In this document: piece after piece, positions 6,059-12,903 of the stretch | Numbering within the stretch: position 1 is the stretch's first letter | Layout: every line of letters begins with the position of its first letter | Source: CAYLLN01 sp036496265 | GTDB lineage: Bacteria > Planctomycetota > Planctomycetia > Pirellulales > Pirellulaceae | Direction: 5' to 3' | Assembly (NCBI GenBank): GCA_036496265.1 | Contig: DASXLL010000323.1 | Coordinates: 1 to 25,662, forward strand | DNA: 25,662 nucleotides | Position numbers and translations under genes: made by a program | The notes under the pieces: model-generated | What the model was told of the DNA's origin: nothing | Databases searched by the model: none | What the model saw: only the letters and a program-made list of their open reading frames with translations

Positions 6059-8287
6059 CTAGAATGAATACAAGATGTTCGCCCGCGTGTTGAAGGGCGC
6101 GCCTTGGAAAATCTGGAGTGAGCTGGCCGAGCTGGTCGCGTACTGGACGTCGAAAATGTTTTCCAGATACACGGTGGCAGTCATGCGACCGCGCGTGTAG
6201 AAAAGGCCGGCGTCCCAGCGATCAAATCCTGGAAGGGTGAGCGTGTTGGCCAGATCGGCCGCTCGCTGGCCGGCATAGACCAAGCCTAGCGCCGCGCCCA
6301 CGATCCGATCGTCGTCCTGGATGATGTTGTAGCGCGACCAGAAGTTGGCCGTGTTGAACGGCACGTTGCGGGCATTCTGGCCGTTGAAGCCGAGGTTCGA
6401 ATCGAACAAGCGAGCGTCGGTATAAGTGTAGTTCGCAGTGGCGCTCCAGCGCTCGGTGATGTTGCCGACGAGATTCAGCTCCGCGCCGCGGCTTTTGACC
6501 TCGCCAACTTGGACAAGAATTCCGGCACCCGTGTTGAACTCATCGTTGCGGCGGGAAATGTCAAACAGGGCTCCATTGAGCGAAAGGTTGTCCAAGAGCT
6601 GCGTTTTGACGCCAATTTCGTGGCCTTGGCCAAGAATGGGCTTGAGCGGATTGGGGTTGAGATAAATGCCGCCGCCAGGCGGCGTGAACGACTGGCTGTA
6701 GTTGTAGTACAGCGACATGGATTGGTCGGCAAACGGCAGGTAGACCAGGCCGCCACGCGGTGTGAAGTAGGTGAAGTCTTGCGTGGGGTTCGGTGCGGTG
6801 ACCCCATTGATCGTGCGGTCGAACGTTTGAGTGAGCGTGTCGTACCGCATGCCGGCGACGGCCTTGAACGTGGGAGTGAGATCGATGAAATCCTGCATGT
6901 AGCCGCCGACGCGCTGTTGCCGGAAGACGGGAAACTGGGAATTGAGGATGGGCAACTGGGGCGTTGGGCTGTTGTAGTTGGGCGTAACGGCATTAAACGG
7001 GACGGGATTGATGAAAAAGGGCGGAGGCGCGGGTGTCGCGATCGCATTGAGGTTGTATGCGGAATTGGAGTCGAAATAGACGTATTCCATGCCGGTTATG
7101 GCGGTGTGATGCAGGCCGCCGGTGTCGAATTCGCCGGCCAGGTTGGCGATCATCGATTGCGACTGCTCGTTCTCCGACAAAATCTGCTGCACGCCTCGCG
7201 CGAAGAACGGCCCCCCAAGCGGTGAAAGGGCGAACGTTTGTTGGCCGGGGAATTGATAAAAGAGCGAGTTGCCGCCGATGGTGCCGACCCAGCCGTTGTT
7301 GAACTCGTGCGTGAGCAAGAGTTGCTGCCGAAATTCTTGGGCGCGGATGCCGTCTTGTCCCGGCAGACCGATGAAGCGGTTGGGCGGCAGCGCCAGCGGA
7401 TTGCCGTTGACGGCCGGAGTACCGGCGAAGCCCTGGGTGTTGTTTTTGTGCCATTCGCCCATCCAGGTGAGCGTGGTGTCGTCGTCAATCAGCCAGGTTA
7501 GTGTCGGCGTTACGTCGGTGCGGTTGAGATAGCCGAAATCGACAAAGTTTTGACGATCCTCCTGAGCGACATTGACGCGGGCGATGACGTTGCCCGACTG
7601 GGTCACGTTACTGTTGGCGTCCACTGTCCAGCGCTGTTCCTGGAACGAGCCAAAAGTAAATCCACCGACGGCAAAGGGATTATTCACCTGCGCCGTTTTC
7701 GTGACCACGTTTACGATGCCGGCCGGATCGCCGGAGCCGTAGATGAACGACGCCGGGCCTTTGAGGATTTCGATGCGGTCGATGTTCTGGGGATCGCGCG
7801 CTACGTAGGTTGGGTCAAGAAAGCCATTCTTGCGAAAATTGCGGCTGCCGACTTCCAGGCCGCGGATGAACAAACGATCCGGGAAAAGTCCGTCGCCGAG
7901 AATCCCAACACCGCCCACGTTGCGGAGCATGTCGGTGAACCTCAACGCGACCTGATCGTTGATCATGGCGCGCGTAATGGTGCTGACGGTCGCCGGGTTG
8001 GAGACGTCGGGAATGGCGATGATCGTGCCGGTTACGGAGGTGGGCGCGCGATAGCCTTGGGCCGGGGCGTTGCTGAAGATCGTGCCGTCGAGAATGGTGC
8101 CGGTGAGGCCGGTGTCTTCGGGTTGGAAGTAGGTCGGCGTGGGCTGGTTGCCCTCAATGCGGACGGGCGGCAGCGTGGGGACTTCGCCGGGCGGCTGCGT
8201 TTCCTGGGCGCTCGCGGCGACGGCGAAGTTAAGAGCTCCTGCTAGCAGCAACCCAATCCAACGACGATGGTGATGAACAAGTGGCAT
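6059..8287 (-). CDS. TonB-dependent outer-membrane receptor, siderophore type
   Basis: A 742-residue outer-membrane protein that imports a large ligand, probably a ferric siderophore, with energy from TonB. It starts with a signal peptide (IGLLLAGALNFAVAASA). A plug domain follows, containing DMLRNVGGV, DRLFIRGLE and the diagnostic IDRIEILKGPASFIYG and GDPAGIVNVVTK blocks. The long beta-barrel ends in the classic terminal aromatic (NILYSF). The GLVYAGQRAADLANTLTLPGF and SLNGALFDI segments are typical of the FhuA/FoxA-like siderophore receptor group. The ATG at 8287 is directly followed by the signal peptide. It lies 199 bases downstream of the tonB gene on the same strand, so the pair forms one uptake system. 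The ligand cannot be named from sequence. Confidence 0.92.
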   Translation of the reverse strand: MPLVHHHRRWIGLLLAGALNFAVAASAQETQPPGEVPTLPPVRIEGNQPTPTYFQPEDTGLTGTILDGTIFSNAPAQGYRAPTSVTGTIIAIPDVSNPATVSTITRAMINDQVALRFTDMLRNVGGVGILGDGLFPDRLFIRGLEVGSRNFRKNGFLDPTYVARDPQNIDRIEILKGPASFIYGSGDPAGIVNVVTKTAQVNNPFAVGGFTFGSFQEQRWTVDANSNVTQSGNVIARVNVAQEDRQNFVDFGYLNRTDVTPTLTWLIDDDTTLTWMGEWHKNNTQGFAGTPAVNGNPLALPPNRFIGLPGQDGIRAQEFRQQLLLTHEFNNGWVGTIGGNSLFYQFPGQQTFALSPLGGPFFARGVQQILSENEQSQSMIANLAGEFDTGGLHHTAITGMEYVYFDSNSAYNLNAIATPAPPPFFINPVPFNAVTPNYNSPTPQLPILNSQFPVFRQQRVGGYMQDFIDLTPTFKAVAGMRYDTLTQTFDRTINGVTAPNPTQDFTYFTPRGGLVYLPFADQSMSLYYNYSQSFTPPGGGIYLNPNPLKPILGQGHEIGVKTQLLDNLSLNGALFDISRRNDEFNTGAGILVQVGEVKSRGAELNLVGNITERWSATANYTYTDARLFDSNLGFNGQNARNVPFNTANFWSRYNIIQDDDRIVGAALGLVYAGQRAADLANTLTLPGFDRWDAGLFYTRGRMTATVYLENIFDVQYATSSASSLQIFQGAPFNTRANILYSF

Positions 8288-8404
8288 ACTGTGGACGGCC
8301 TGGGTAGATGTCCATTCCTAGTGCCTATGCGCACTGTGCCGACAAAGCCGGCTAGGCGCGGCATTACCTTCGTCATCGTCGGCGCAACGCTACCTCAAAC
8401 AGGC

Positions 8405-8422
8405 GACGTTCGCAGAAACGTC
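8405..8422. repeat. GACGTT / AACGTC hairpin repeat
   Basis: Arms 8405-8410 and 8417-8422, loop CGCAGA, followed by AGAATGTC. It is related to 5856-5879. It lies in the 199-base gap between tonB and the receptor gene; nothing else recognisable is seen in that gap. Confidence 0.75.
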
Positions 8423-8486
8423 AGAATGTCCCGGCCGCGTTATGTCATTTCGGTAAGCTGTGCCGCGTGGAAAAAGAATCGCGGTG

Positions 8487-9773
8487 CTAGCGACGGCGCA
8501 AGAAGAAATCGAAGGGCACACGGACCATACTTTCGACGCCAACGCCGCCGCGGCGGGCCGGTTCAAACCGCCAAGTTTTGATGGCGATTCGCACGGCATC
8601 GTCGAGAATCTCGTGGCCCGAAGTTTCGACGATGGCCGATTTTACGCTGCCGTCAGCCGCGATGTGGAACCGAACATGGACGATCCCCTCAATTCCGGCC
8701 GACAACGCCGCGGGTGGATAACTGGGCGAGGGATTGAGTGGACCCCCACGTGCGAAGGAGTCAAAATCGCCGCCGACTCGGCCTCTGGCTCCGCCGTTGC
8801 CGGCACCCTGCGTATTTCCGGTTCCCAAGCCATCCTGGCCGCGGCCGTTGGACACCTGCACGGGCGGCAATTCGACTTCGGCTTCGTCGACTGTTGGCGC
8901 GGCGGCGATGCTTCGCAAAACCGGCAGGTTCGAGGGCTTCTCCAATGGTTCGGTGGGAGTAGATTCGGGCGGAGAGTGTTCCTGTTTGCGTTCGATTTCG
9001 GTGCTGGTCGGTTTTGGTTGCGATTCAATTTGCTCGGTCGCCGTTGAGCGGGTGGTTGCGGCGGTCTGCGGTTCTGCTTGTTCTTGCTTGGTCGTTTTTG
9101 TTTCAGATACTGCAGTCGTTTCGATAGTTGTCTCGCCGCTCTGCGCTTTTTCCGGCAAGTCGACAACAATGGCTGCTCCTGCCACAGTTGGTGCGACAGC
9201 AATGTTGCGAGCGACCTGTAACTCCGGCGGATCGTCCGTCGGTTCCGTCGGCTCGGGAACAGCGGCTTCCTGTTTGCGCTCGATTTCTCTGTTTGTCGAT
9301 TCGGATTTCGACCGAAGCTCCTCGGTTAAAGTTGGTGGAGTGGTCGCGGCTACGAATTCTTCTGTGCGTTCTTGTCTGGAGACCTTGATGGCAGACACGG
9401 TGGGAGTTTCGGCCTTCACTTCGCTTTCCTGAGCCCGCGCCGCCAGCAGCGAGAAATTTGGCGCTTGATAATCGGGCGCCTCCGCCGCGGCTGAAATCGC
9501 GGGCATCTCGACATAGAAAACCGCGCTTGTCGCCGCGCCGCCGGTGCTGCCGATCGGGGCCCATTCGGCACCAGTGCCTCCGTTGCCGCTTTGCATCGAA
9601 AACGAGGCGCCAATATCGCCCGGCACCCACATCGCTAGGCCGCCCAAAACAGCGGCGTGCGTCAGCGCGCTAATCGCATACGAGACCGCCACGCGCGAGG
9701 GTTGCGCTCGGAGCGCACGGAAACAGACGCGAGCGAGAGCGGCGAATCGATTGGTCAGAAAGGCGGTTACCAC
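8487..9773 (-). CDS. tonB: TonB-family energy transducer
   Basis: A 428-residue protein anchored in the inner membrane by one N-terminal helix (about residues 28-50). It has a long Pro/Glu/Thr-rich periplasmic spacer and a C-terminal TonB domain (about 348-424). That domain contains YPPAALSAGIEGIVHVRF, DGSVKSAIVETSGHEILDDA and KTWRFEPA, all typical of TonB. It transmits proton-motive force to outer-membrane receptors, here most likely the adjacent receptor at 6059-8287. The start is a GTG at 9773 with a GAGAG-type ribosome binding site. The spacer contains a duplicated segment of about 80 residues (about 119-197 and 212-295), including the shared EIERKQE and APTV words. The protein is longer than the classic 240-residue TonB mainly because of this spacer and a Gly-rich stretch near 308-345. 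Confidence 0.9.
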   Translation of the reverse strand: MVTAFLTNRFAALARVCFRALRAQPSRVAVSYAISALTHAAVLGGLAMWVPGDIGASFSMQSGNGGTGAEWAPIGSTGGAATSAVFYVEMPAISAAAEAPDYQAPNFSLLAARAQESEVKAETPTVSAIKVSRQERTEEFVAATTPPTLTEELRSKSESTNREIERKQEAAVPEPTEPTDDPPELQVARNIAVAPTVAGAAIVVDLPEKAQSGETTIETTAVSETKTTKQEQAEPQTAATTRSTATEQIESQPKPTSTEIERKQEHSPPESTPTEPLEKPSNLPVLRSIAAAPTVDEAEVELPPVQVSNGRGQDGLGTGNTQGAGNGGARGRVGGDFDSFARGGPLNPSPSYPPAALSAGIEGIVHVRFHIAADGSVKSAIVETSGHEILDDAVRIAIKTWRFEPARRGGVGVESMVRVPFDFFLRRR

Positions 9774-9945
9774 GGCACTCTCTTATAAACCAATTCTCGC
9801 ACGAGCGTTAGATCGTCGCGCTTTTTCGCCCCTTTTCGTGAGCCGCCATACATAAAGGGCTCGTTCGCCCGTTACAATAAGTCCGGATTGACTCGTCTGT
9901 GTTTTCGCTGTCTCGGGGGTCGGCTGAATCTGGCTAGTCGTATTT
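9774..9945. promoter_or_regulatory. Divergent promoter region between tonB and arsR
   Basis: 172 bases separate the tonB and arsR starts. The imperfect palindrome GGGCTCGTTCGCCC at about 9858-9871 is a weak candidate operator for the ArsR protein. TATAAG near 9784 is close to the tonB start. No Fur-type box is recognisable. Confidence 0.35.
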
Positions 9946-10272
9946 ATGAAGGATGCATTGTCATCGAAGGAATGTGCCGACCGACTGAAAGCCCTCGCGG
10001 ATGAGGACCGCCTCAAGATCGTGCAGGTCTTGAGGTCCGGACCCAAGAACGTCGGCGAAATCGCAGCCGAGCTCGGGCAAGAAATCACCAACGTTTCGCA
10101 CCATCTGCAGATTCTCAAGCGAGAAGAGATCGTGCAGACGGAAAAGCAGGGGCGCTTCGTCGTTTATCGGCTGCATCCAGACGTGTTTGCAGACACGCGC
10201 TCGCGCAGCGACAGGAACTCGACGAGCGACTGCCTCGACCTGGGCTGCTGCAAGCTGGAGCTGCCGAAGTAG
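9946..10272 (+). CDS. ArsR/SmtB-family transcriptional regulator
   Basis: A 108-residue winged-helix repressor. The core SKECADRLKALADEDRLKIVQVL, NVGEIAAELGQEITNVSHHLQIL and the wing EKQGRFVVYRL are typical of ArsR/SmtB proteins, which release DNA on binding a metal or other effector. The usual ArsR helix motif (ELCVCDL) is absent. Instead the C terminus holds three cysteines in CLDLGCCKLELPK, a possible metal or thiol sensor site. The gene is divergent from tonB and the receptor gene, so control of that uptake operon is the simplest inference. The ATG at 9946 gives a standard-length family member; no strong ribosome binding site is seen ahead of it. Confidence 0.85.
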   Translation: MKDALSSKECADRLKALADEDRLKIVQVLRSGPKNVGEIAAELGQEITNVSHHLQILKREEIVQTEKQGRFVVYRLHPDVFADTRSRSDRNSTSDCLDLGCCKLELPK

Positions 10273-10310
10273 CCGAACAGAATAGGGCGGAAACCCCGCA
10301 GCGGAGGATT

Positions 10311-10338
10311 ACCGGGAGGGTTACGCCTACCGCTCGCC
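10311..10338. repeat. ACCGGGAGG-x-TTACGCC dispersed repeat, copy 1
   Basis: Reads ACCGGGAGGGTTACGCC then TACCGCTCGCC. Related units are at 21334-21358 and 22089-22116, all with the ACCGGG start and CTCGCC end. It lies in the gap between the convergent arsR and small exported-protein genes. Confidence 0.65.
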
Positions 10339-10361
10339 AATTGCTCGACGGACTTAGCCAG

Positions 10362-10700
10362 CTATTTCTGGGCGTATTCTACTTTCGTCGGCTTGATGTA
10401 CTTCTTTCCGTTGCGTTCTTCCACGGCGCCGGTTACGGTTCCTTCCTTTTCGGATCCGCCACAGATTGGCTCGTGGTATTCTTCGCCGGCACCTTTGTCA
10501 TCGAACAGATAGGTTGCGAGCTTGTCGCCTTCTTTGACTTGAATGGCTGTCGTGCATTCTGAAGTTTGCTTCAGATTGCATTTGGCACAGAGAATCTTTC
10601 CTTTGAGCGTGACATCCTTGGCTTTGTCATCCGCAACGACCGTGAAGGCCACCAAGGCAATTGCCAACGACAAACCGGCGAGTGATAGAAACGACTTCAT
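10362..10700 (-). CDS. Small exported protein with conserved cysteines (possibly DUF6370)
   Basis: A 112-residue protein with a signal peptide (FLSLAGLSLAIALVAFTVVA) and a mature domain containing GKILCAKCNLKQTSECTTAI and later HEPICGG, i.e. a C-x-x-C pair plus two more cysteines. It ends GTVTGAVEERNGKKYIKPTKVEYAQK, which suggests a small OB-like beta fold. The pattern matches a small exported family that I associate with DUF6370; that assignment is from memory. GGAGG lies six to seven bases ahead of the ATG at 10700. The integrative element starts only 50 bases upstream (10751). Its native upstream neighbour was therefore probably the tRNA-Glu gene now at 17452-17524, and its promoter context has changed. 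Confidence 0.75.
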   Translation of the reverse strand: MKSFLSLAGLSLAIALVAFTVVADDKAKDVTLKGKILCAKCNLKQTSECTTAIQVKEGDKLATYLFDDKGAGEEYHEPICGGSEKEGTVTGAVEERNGKKYIKPTKVEYAQK

Positions 10701-10750
10701 GATTCAACCTCCAGAAAAGGCGTTAACGAAGCCGACGTTTGGAACGTGTC

Positions 10751-10772
10751 AGTGACCCCAACGGGACTCGAA
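10751..10772. repeat. att direct repeat, tRNA-distal copy
   Basis: AGTGACCCCAACGGGACTCG plus AA, identical over 22 bases to 17450-17471. It is a duplicate of the 3' end (T arm and acceptor) of tRNA-Glu and marks the element boundary away from the intact tRNA. Confidence 0.92.
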
Positions 10773-11105
10773 TTAGATCGCGGAACGCCAGTTGAATACC
10801 TTGGTTCCACGCCAACCAGCACCGTGGGTGGCACCAAAAAACCGGCCGATTCTATTTTACACAACAGCAGCATGGCGTCGATGCTGGGCTGCGTCAGTGA
10901 GCTATCGTCGGCGCTGGCTGCCCCCAAAGGCGCAGCCGACCGCCTGGTAGCGGCGTGCCGGCCCGTGCAAAAGATTCTTGAAAAATCTGGCGGGGCACCA
11001 CTGACGCCGGAAGTGTGGTCCGAATTCGTCGCTGCTCTTACAGCCGCCGACGCCAGCGACGCAACGCTGCCAGATTCTCCGCAAATGCACCAGCCGATTC
11101 ACTAG
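10773..11105 (+). CDS. Left-end ORF; in-frame continuation of the integrase in the excised circle, or a stand-alone 77-aa protein
   Basis: This frame is open through the att copy and for 110 codons after it (stop at 11103-11105). In the att core it is the same frame the integrase uses at the other end (VTPTGLE). If the element circularises, integrase codon 484 would be followed directly by this segment. As a separate gene in the integrated state the best start is ATG 10872, giving 77 residues beginning MASMLGCVSELSSAL, with a helical middle (PVQKILEKSGGAPLTPEVWSE). No strong ribosome binding site precedes 10872. I recognise no domain. Whether it is translated at all is open. Confidence 0.45.
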   Translation, partial: LDRGTPVEYLGSTPTSTVGGTKKPADSILHNSSMASMLGCVSELSSALAAPKGAADRLVAACRPVQKILEKSGGAPLTPEVWSEFVAALTAADASDATLPDSPQMHQPIH

Positions 11106-11352
11106 GCAAAAGACGGCTGTTTTTGGCACTGCTCACCACGGGTGGTAAACGCCGCGGGTTACCACTGGTGATAACTTTTTGTCCATGCGTGGACGTTCGT
11201 TTCCGAAGCTGCGGAACTTACCACTAATGTTAGTCCGTAAGTCATTGTCATATAAGGACTTAAGGATTGTTGACACAGGCGCATGTTGCTGCGTATTTTG
11301 GTCCGAACCCGTGGCAATTCGCCACGATTAGCAATCAATAACGAGGCAAAAA
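11106..11352. promoter_or_regulatory. Regulatory region of the element: palindromes and a promoter
   Basis: No gene is seen. It contains GTTACCACTGGTGATAAC (11158-11175, near-palindrome), a partial copy CTTACCACTAATGTTAG (11217-11233), and an 8-bp tandem TAAGGACT/TAAGGATT near 11253-11268. It also contains a small inverted repeat GTGGC-AATTC-GCCAC (11311-11325). A promoter TTGACA (11270-11275), 18-base spacer, TATTTT (11294-11299) points to the HTH gene at 11353. The near-palindromes could bind the element's regulators. Confidence 0.6.
11270..11299 (+). promoter_or_regulatory. Probable promoter for the excisionase-like gene
   Basis: A perfect -35 TTGACA at 11270-11275 and -10 TATTTT at 11294-11299 with 18 bases between. 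The predicted transcription start lies about 45 bases before the ATG at 11353. Confidence 0.55.
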
Positions 11353-11604
11353 ATGATCGCGCCTGCCCCTGCAAATAATGCGTCGATGGAACCGCTGTTC
11401 GACAAAAAAAGCGCTGCGGCCTTTCTCGGCTGCGGAATCAGAACGCTGGACAAGATGACGGCTGATGGCGTCGTCACTGCCGTCAAACTTGGCTGGCTTG
11501 TCCGCTTCGACCCTTCCGACTTGCGGGCACTGGTCGAGTCCCGGAAGTCCGGGAAGCGCCGGCCGAAAGCGAAACAGCGCCGCAAGCGTGCAGTCGCTGC
11601 CTAA
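11353..11604 (+). CDS. Excisionase-like helix-turn-helix protein
   Basis: An 83-residue basic protein with a MerR/excisionase-type HTH at about residues 14-58: LFDKKSAAAFLGCGIRTLDKM followed by VTAVKLGWLVRFDPSDLRAL. The domain is followed by a strongly basic tail (RKSGKRRPKAKQRRKR). Proteins of this build usually act as recombination directionality factors (Xis) or small regulators of integrated elements. It is the first gene of the cargo, behind a good promoter, with GAGG six bases ahead of the ATG at 11353. An alternative ATG at 11386 would still keep the HTH. Xis versus regulator cannot be decided from sequence. Confidence 0.7.
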   Translation: MIAPAPANNASMEPLFDKKSAAAFLGCGIRTLDKMTADGVVTAVKLGWLVRFDPSDLRALVESRKSGKRRPKAKQRRKRAVAA

Positions 11605-11685
11605 CCCGTCCCCGACGCCAGCCCGGCCGCCGCGTTGAAACCTACCCTGCAACGCGGATACGTCGGACAGGCGTCGATTCACCAA

Positions 11686-11728
11686 CAAAAAACGCCCGGC
11701 ACCCCGTGACCAAGCGGGAACCGGGCGT
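11686..11728 (-). terminator. Intrinsic-terminator-like hairpin, active in the minus direction
   Basis: Arms ACGCCCGG (11692-11699) and CCGGGCGT (11721-11728), with further CCCG/CGGG pairing inside. Read on the minus strand the stem is followed by a T-run (the AAAAAA at 11686-11691 or so on the plus strand). It ends eight bases before the ATG at 11737, so on the plus strand it could instead limit translation of the replication-like gene. Confidence 0.6.
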
Positions 11729-11736
11729 GAAGCCTT

Positions 11737-12648
11737 ATGAACACTCAGGGTAACAAAAGCGCCGCCGCGGTTCAATCCGCGGACGCCAAAAACGATCCTC
11801 AAGGCAAACTCGATTTTGCCCGCAGTGAACAGCTTGCGATGCTTCGCGAAGCGATCTTGGAACCTGTCGAGATTCAGGAAGCGCAGGCCCCCAGACGGGT
11901 AATGCCGAAGACGATGAAAACAGTTCTGCGCACGCTCGATGACCATGCTGGCGGCCGGGACAAAGGTTGCTGGGCAAGTCTGGATACGATCGCGCGTGAG
12001 ACAGGGCTTAGTCGCCGGCAAGTTGTTCGCGTCCTGGCTGCTCTGGAATCGCTGAGCCTGATTTGTGTCGAGACGCCATCACGCCGTGGAGTTACCGGCG
12101 TGACCAGCACCTACACCATCGTCTGGAACGAACTGAATCTGCTGACAAAGGCCCGGACAAACCAAAGTGCCCAGGGGTCACGTCATAGTGCCCAGGGGTC
12201 ACGTCATAGTGCCCAGGGGGCACCCGAAGCGCCAAAGGAAGCGCCCCAAGAAGTATTTGGTCAAAGGCTTGACCACAAACCACGGAAGGTGGACTGCGAA
12301 GCGTGGGAACGACGGACGTTCGAGTTTTTGACCGACCTGAAGTTGGCCTACTCTCAAGAATCCATCGACGTGCGGATGGTCGCGCAGGTGGCCTGGCTGG
12401 TCGAAGCTGGCCACGAAATTCTGCCCCAGGTGCGCGACGCGATTCGCGGCGCGACGATGACCGAACAACCGCCGACAAACCGGATGCGGTATTTCCGGGG
12501 CTGCCTTAACGACAAGCTGGGCGGCAAAGAGCGTGTCACCCGTCTGCTGCGTTACGTGGCACCACCGCGTAGTAAGTGCCAAGCGGTGCTTCCTCAGCGG
12601 GAAACGCTGGCGCGCGACGAGTCCGGGGAGCTTGCCAATGTCGAATAA
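11737..12648 (+). CDS. Replication-initiator-like winged-helix protein
   Basis: A 303-residue protein. Residues about 55-112 form a helix-turn-helix/winged-helix domain (TMKTVLRTLDDHAGG, then CWASLDTIARETGLSRRQVVRVL and a wing) of the kind found at the N terminus of phage and plasmid replication proteins. A hydrophilic linker at about 140-165 is encoded by a 21-bp tandem repeat (SAQGSRH twice, then SAQGAPE). The C-terminal domain (about 185-285) ends with NRMRYFRGCLNDKLGG, similar in style to the tails of replication proteins that recruit helicase loaders. The order resembles the lambda O arrangement: DNA-binding N terminus, origin repeats inside the gene, partner-binding C terminus. That role is inference; a plain transcription factor is the alternative. 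The hairpin at 11692-11728 sits just upstream. Confidence 0.6.
   Translation: MNTQGNKSAAAVQSADAKNDPQGKLDFARSEQLAMLREAILEPVEIQEAQAPRRVMPKTMKTVLRTLDDHAGGRDKGCWASLDTIARETGLSRRQVVRVLAALESLSLICVETPSRRGVTGVTSTYTIVWNELNLLTKARTNQSAQGSRHSAQGSRHSAQGAPEAPKEAPQEVFGQRLDHKPRKVDCEAWERRTFEFLTDLKLAYSQESIDVRMVAQVAWLVEAGHEILPQVRDAIRGATMTEQPPTNRMRYFRGCLNDKLGGKERVTRLLRYVAPPRSKCQAVLPQRETLARDESGELANVE
12166..12223. repeat. 21-bp tandem iteron-like repeats inside the replication-like gene
   Basis: Copies at 12166-12186 and 12187-12207 are identical, and a third partial copy lies at 12208-12223. Each contains GTGCCCAGGGGTCAC, an imperfect palindrome. In the third copy GTGCCC-AGG-GGGCAC is perfect (12209-12223). The 21-bp period equals seven codons and two helical turns. 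It is a candidate replication origin within the gene. Confidence 0.75.
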
Positions 12649-12856
12649 CACCGACCAACGCGACAGCCGCCCACGGTTCGCCGTGTACGTCGCATTCGAG
12701 AATAGCAAGACGGACCACACCGGCCGCCAACGGCTAAACGCATTGCTGAAATCTTTTCGGCGGTTGGGTGCGGAGGTTTTGAGCTTTGAGGACTTGAACG
12801 CGCGCCGTGCATTGGGCCGGCCGCCGACTGGGCCTGCAAATCCCCAAGCATCGTAG
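12638..12856 (+). CDS. Small basic protein of unknown function
   Basis: A 72-residue protein (MSNNTDQRDSRPRFAVYVAF...). It overlaps the 3' end of the replication-like gene by 11 bases and has GGGGAG seven bases ahead of its ATG, so translational coupling is likely. It is rich in Arg and Asn and has one possible helical stretch (GRQRLNALLKSFRRLGAEVL). I recognise no domain. The overlap and ribosome binding site are the main support for its reality. Confidence 0.55.
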   Translation: MSNNTDQRDSRPRFAVYVAFENSKTDHTGRQRLNALLKSFRRLGAEVLSFEDLNARRALGRPPTGPANPQAS

Positions 12857-12903
12857 CGAGTGTTCGGATCAACAGATGACCACTAACCCGAAGGGAACCA
12901 GAT

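Noticed and set aside
7550..8245. 231-codon plus-strand frame
   Set aside because: Shadow of the receptor plug domain, which has strong family motifs on the minus strand.
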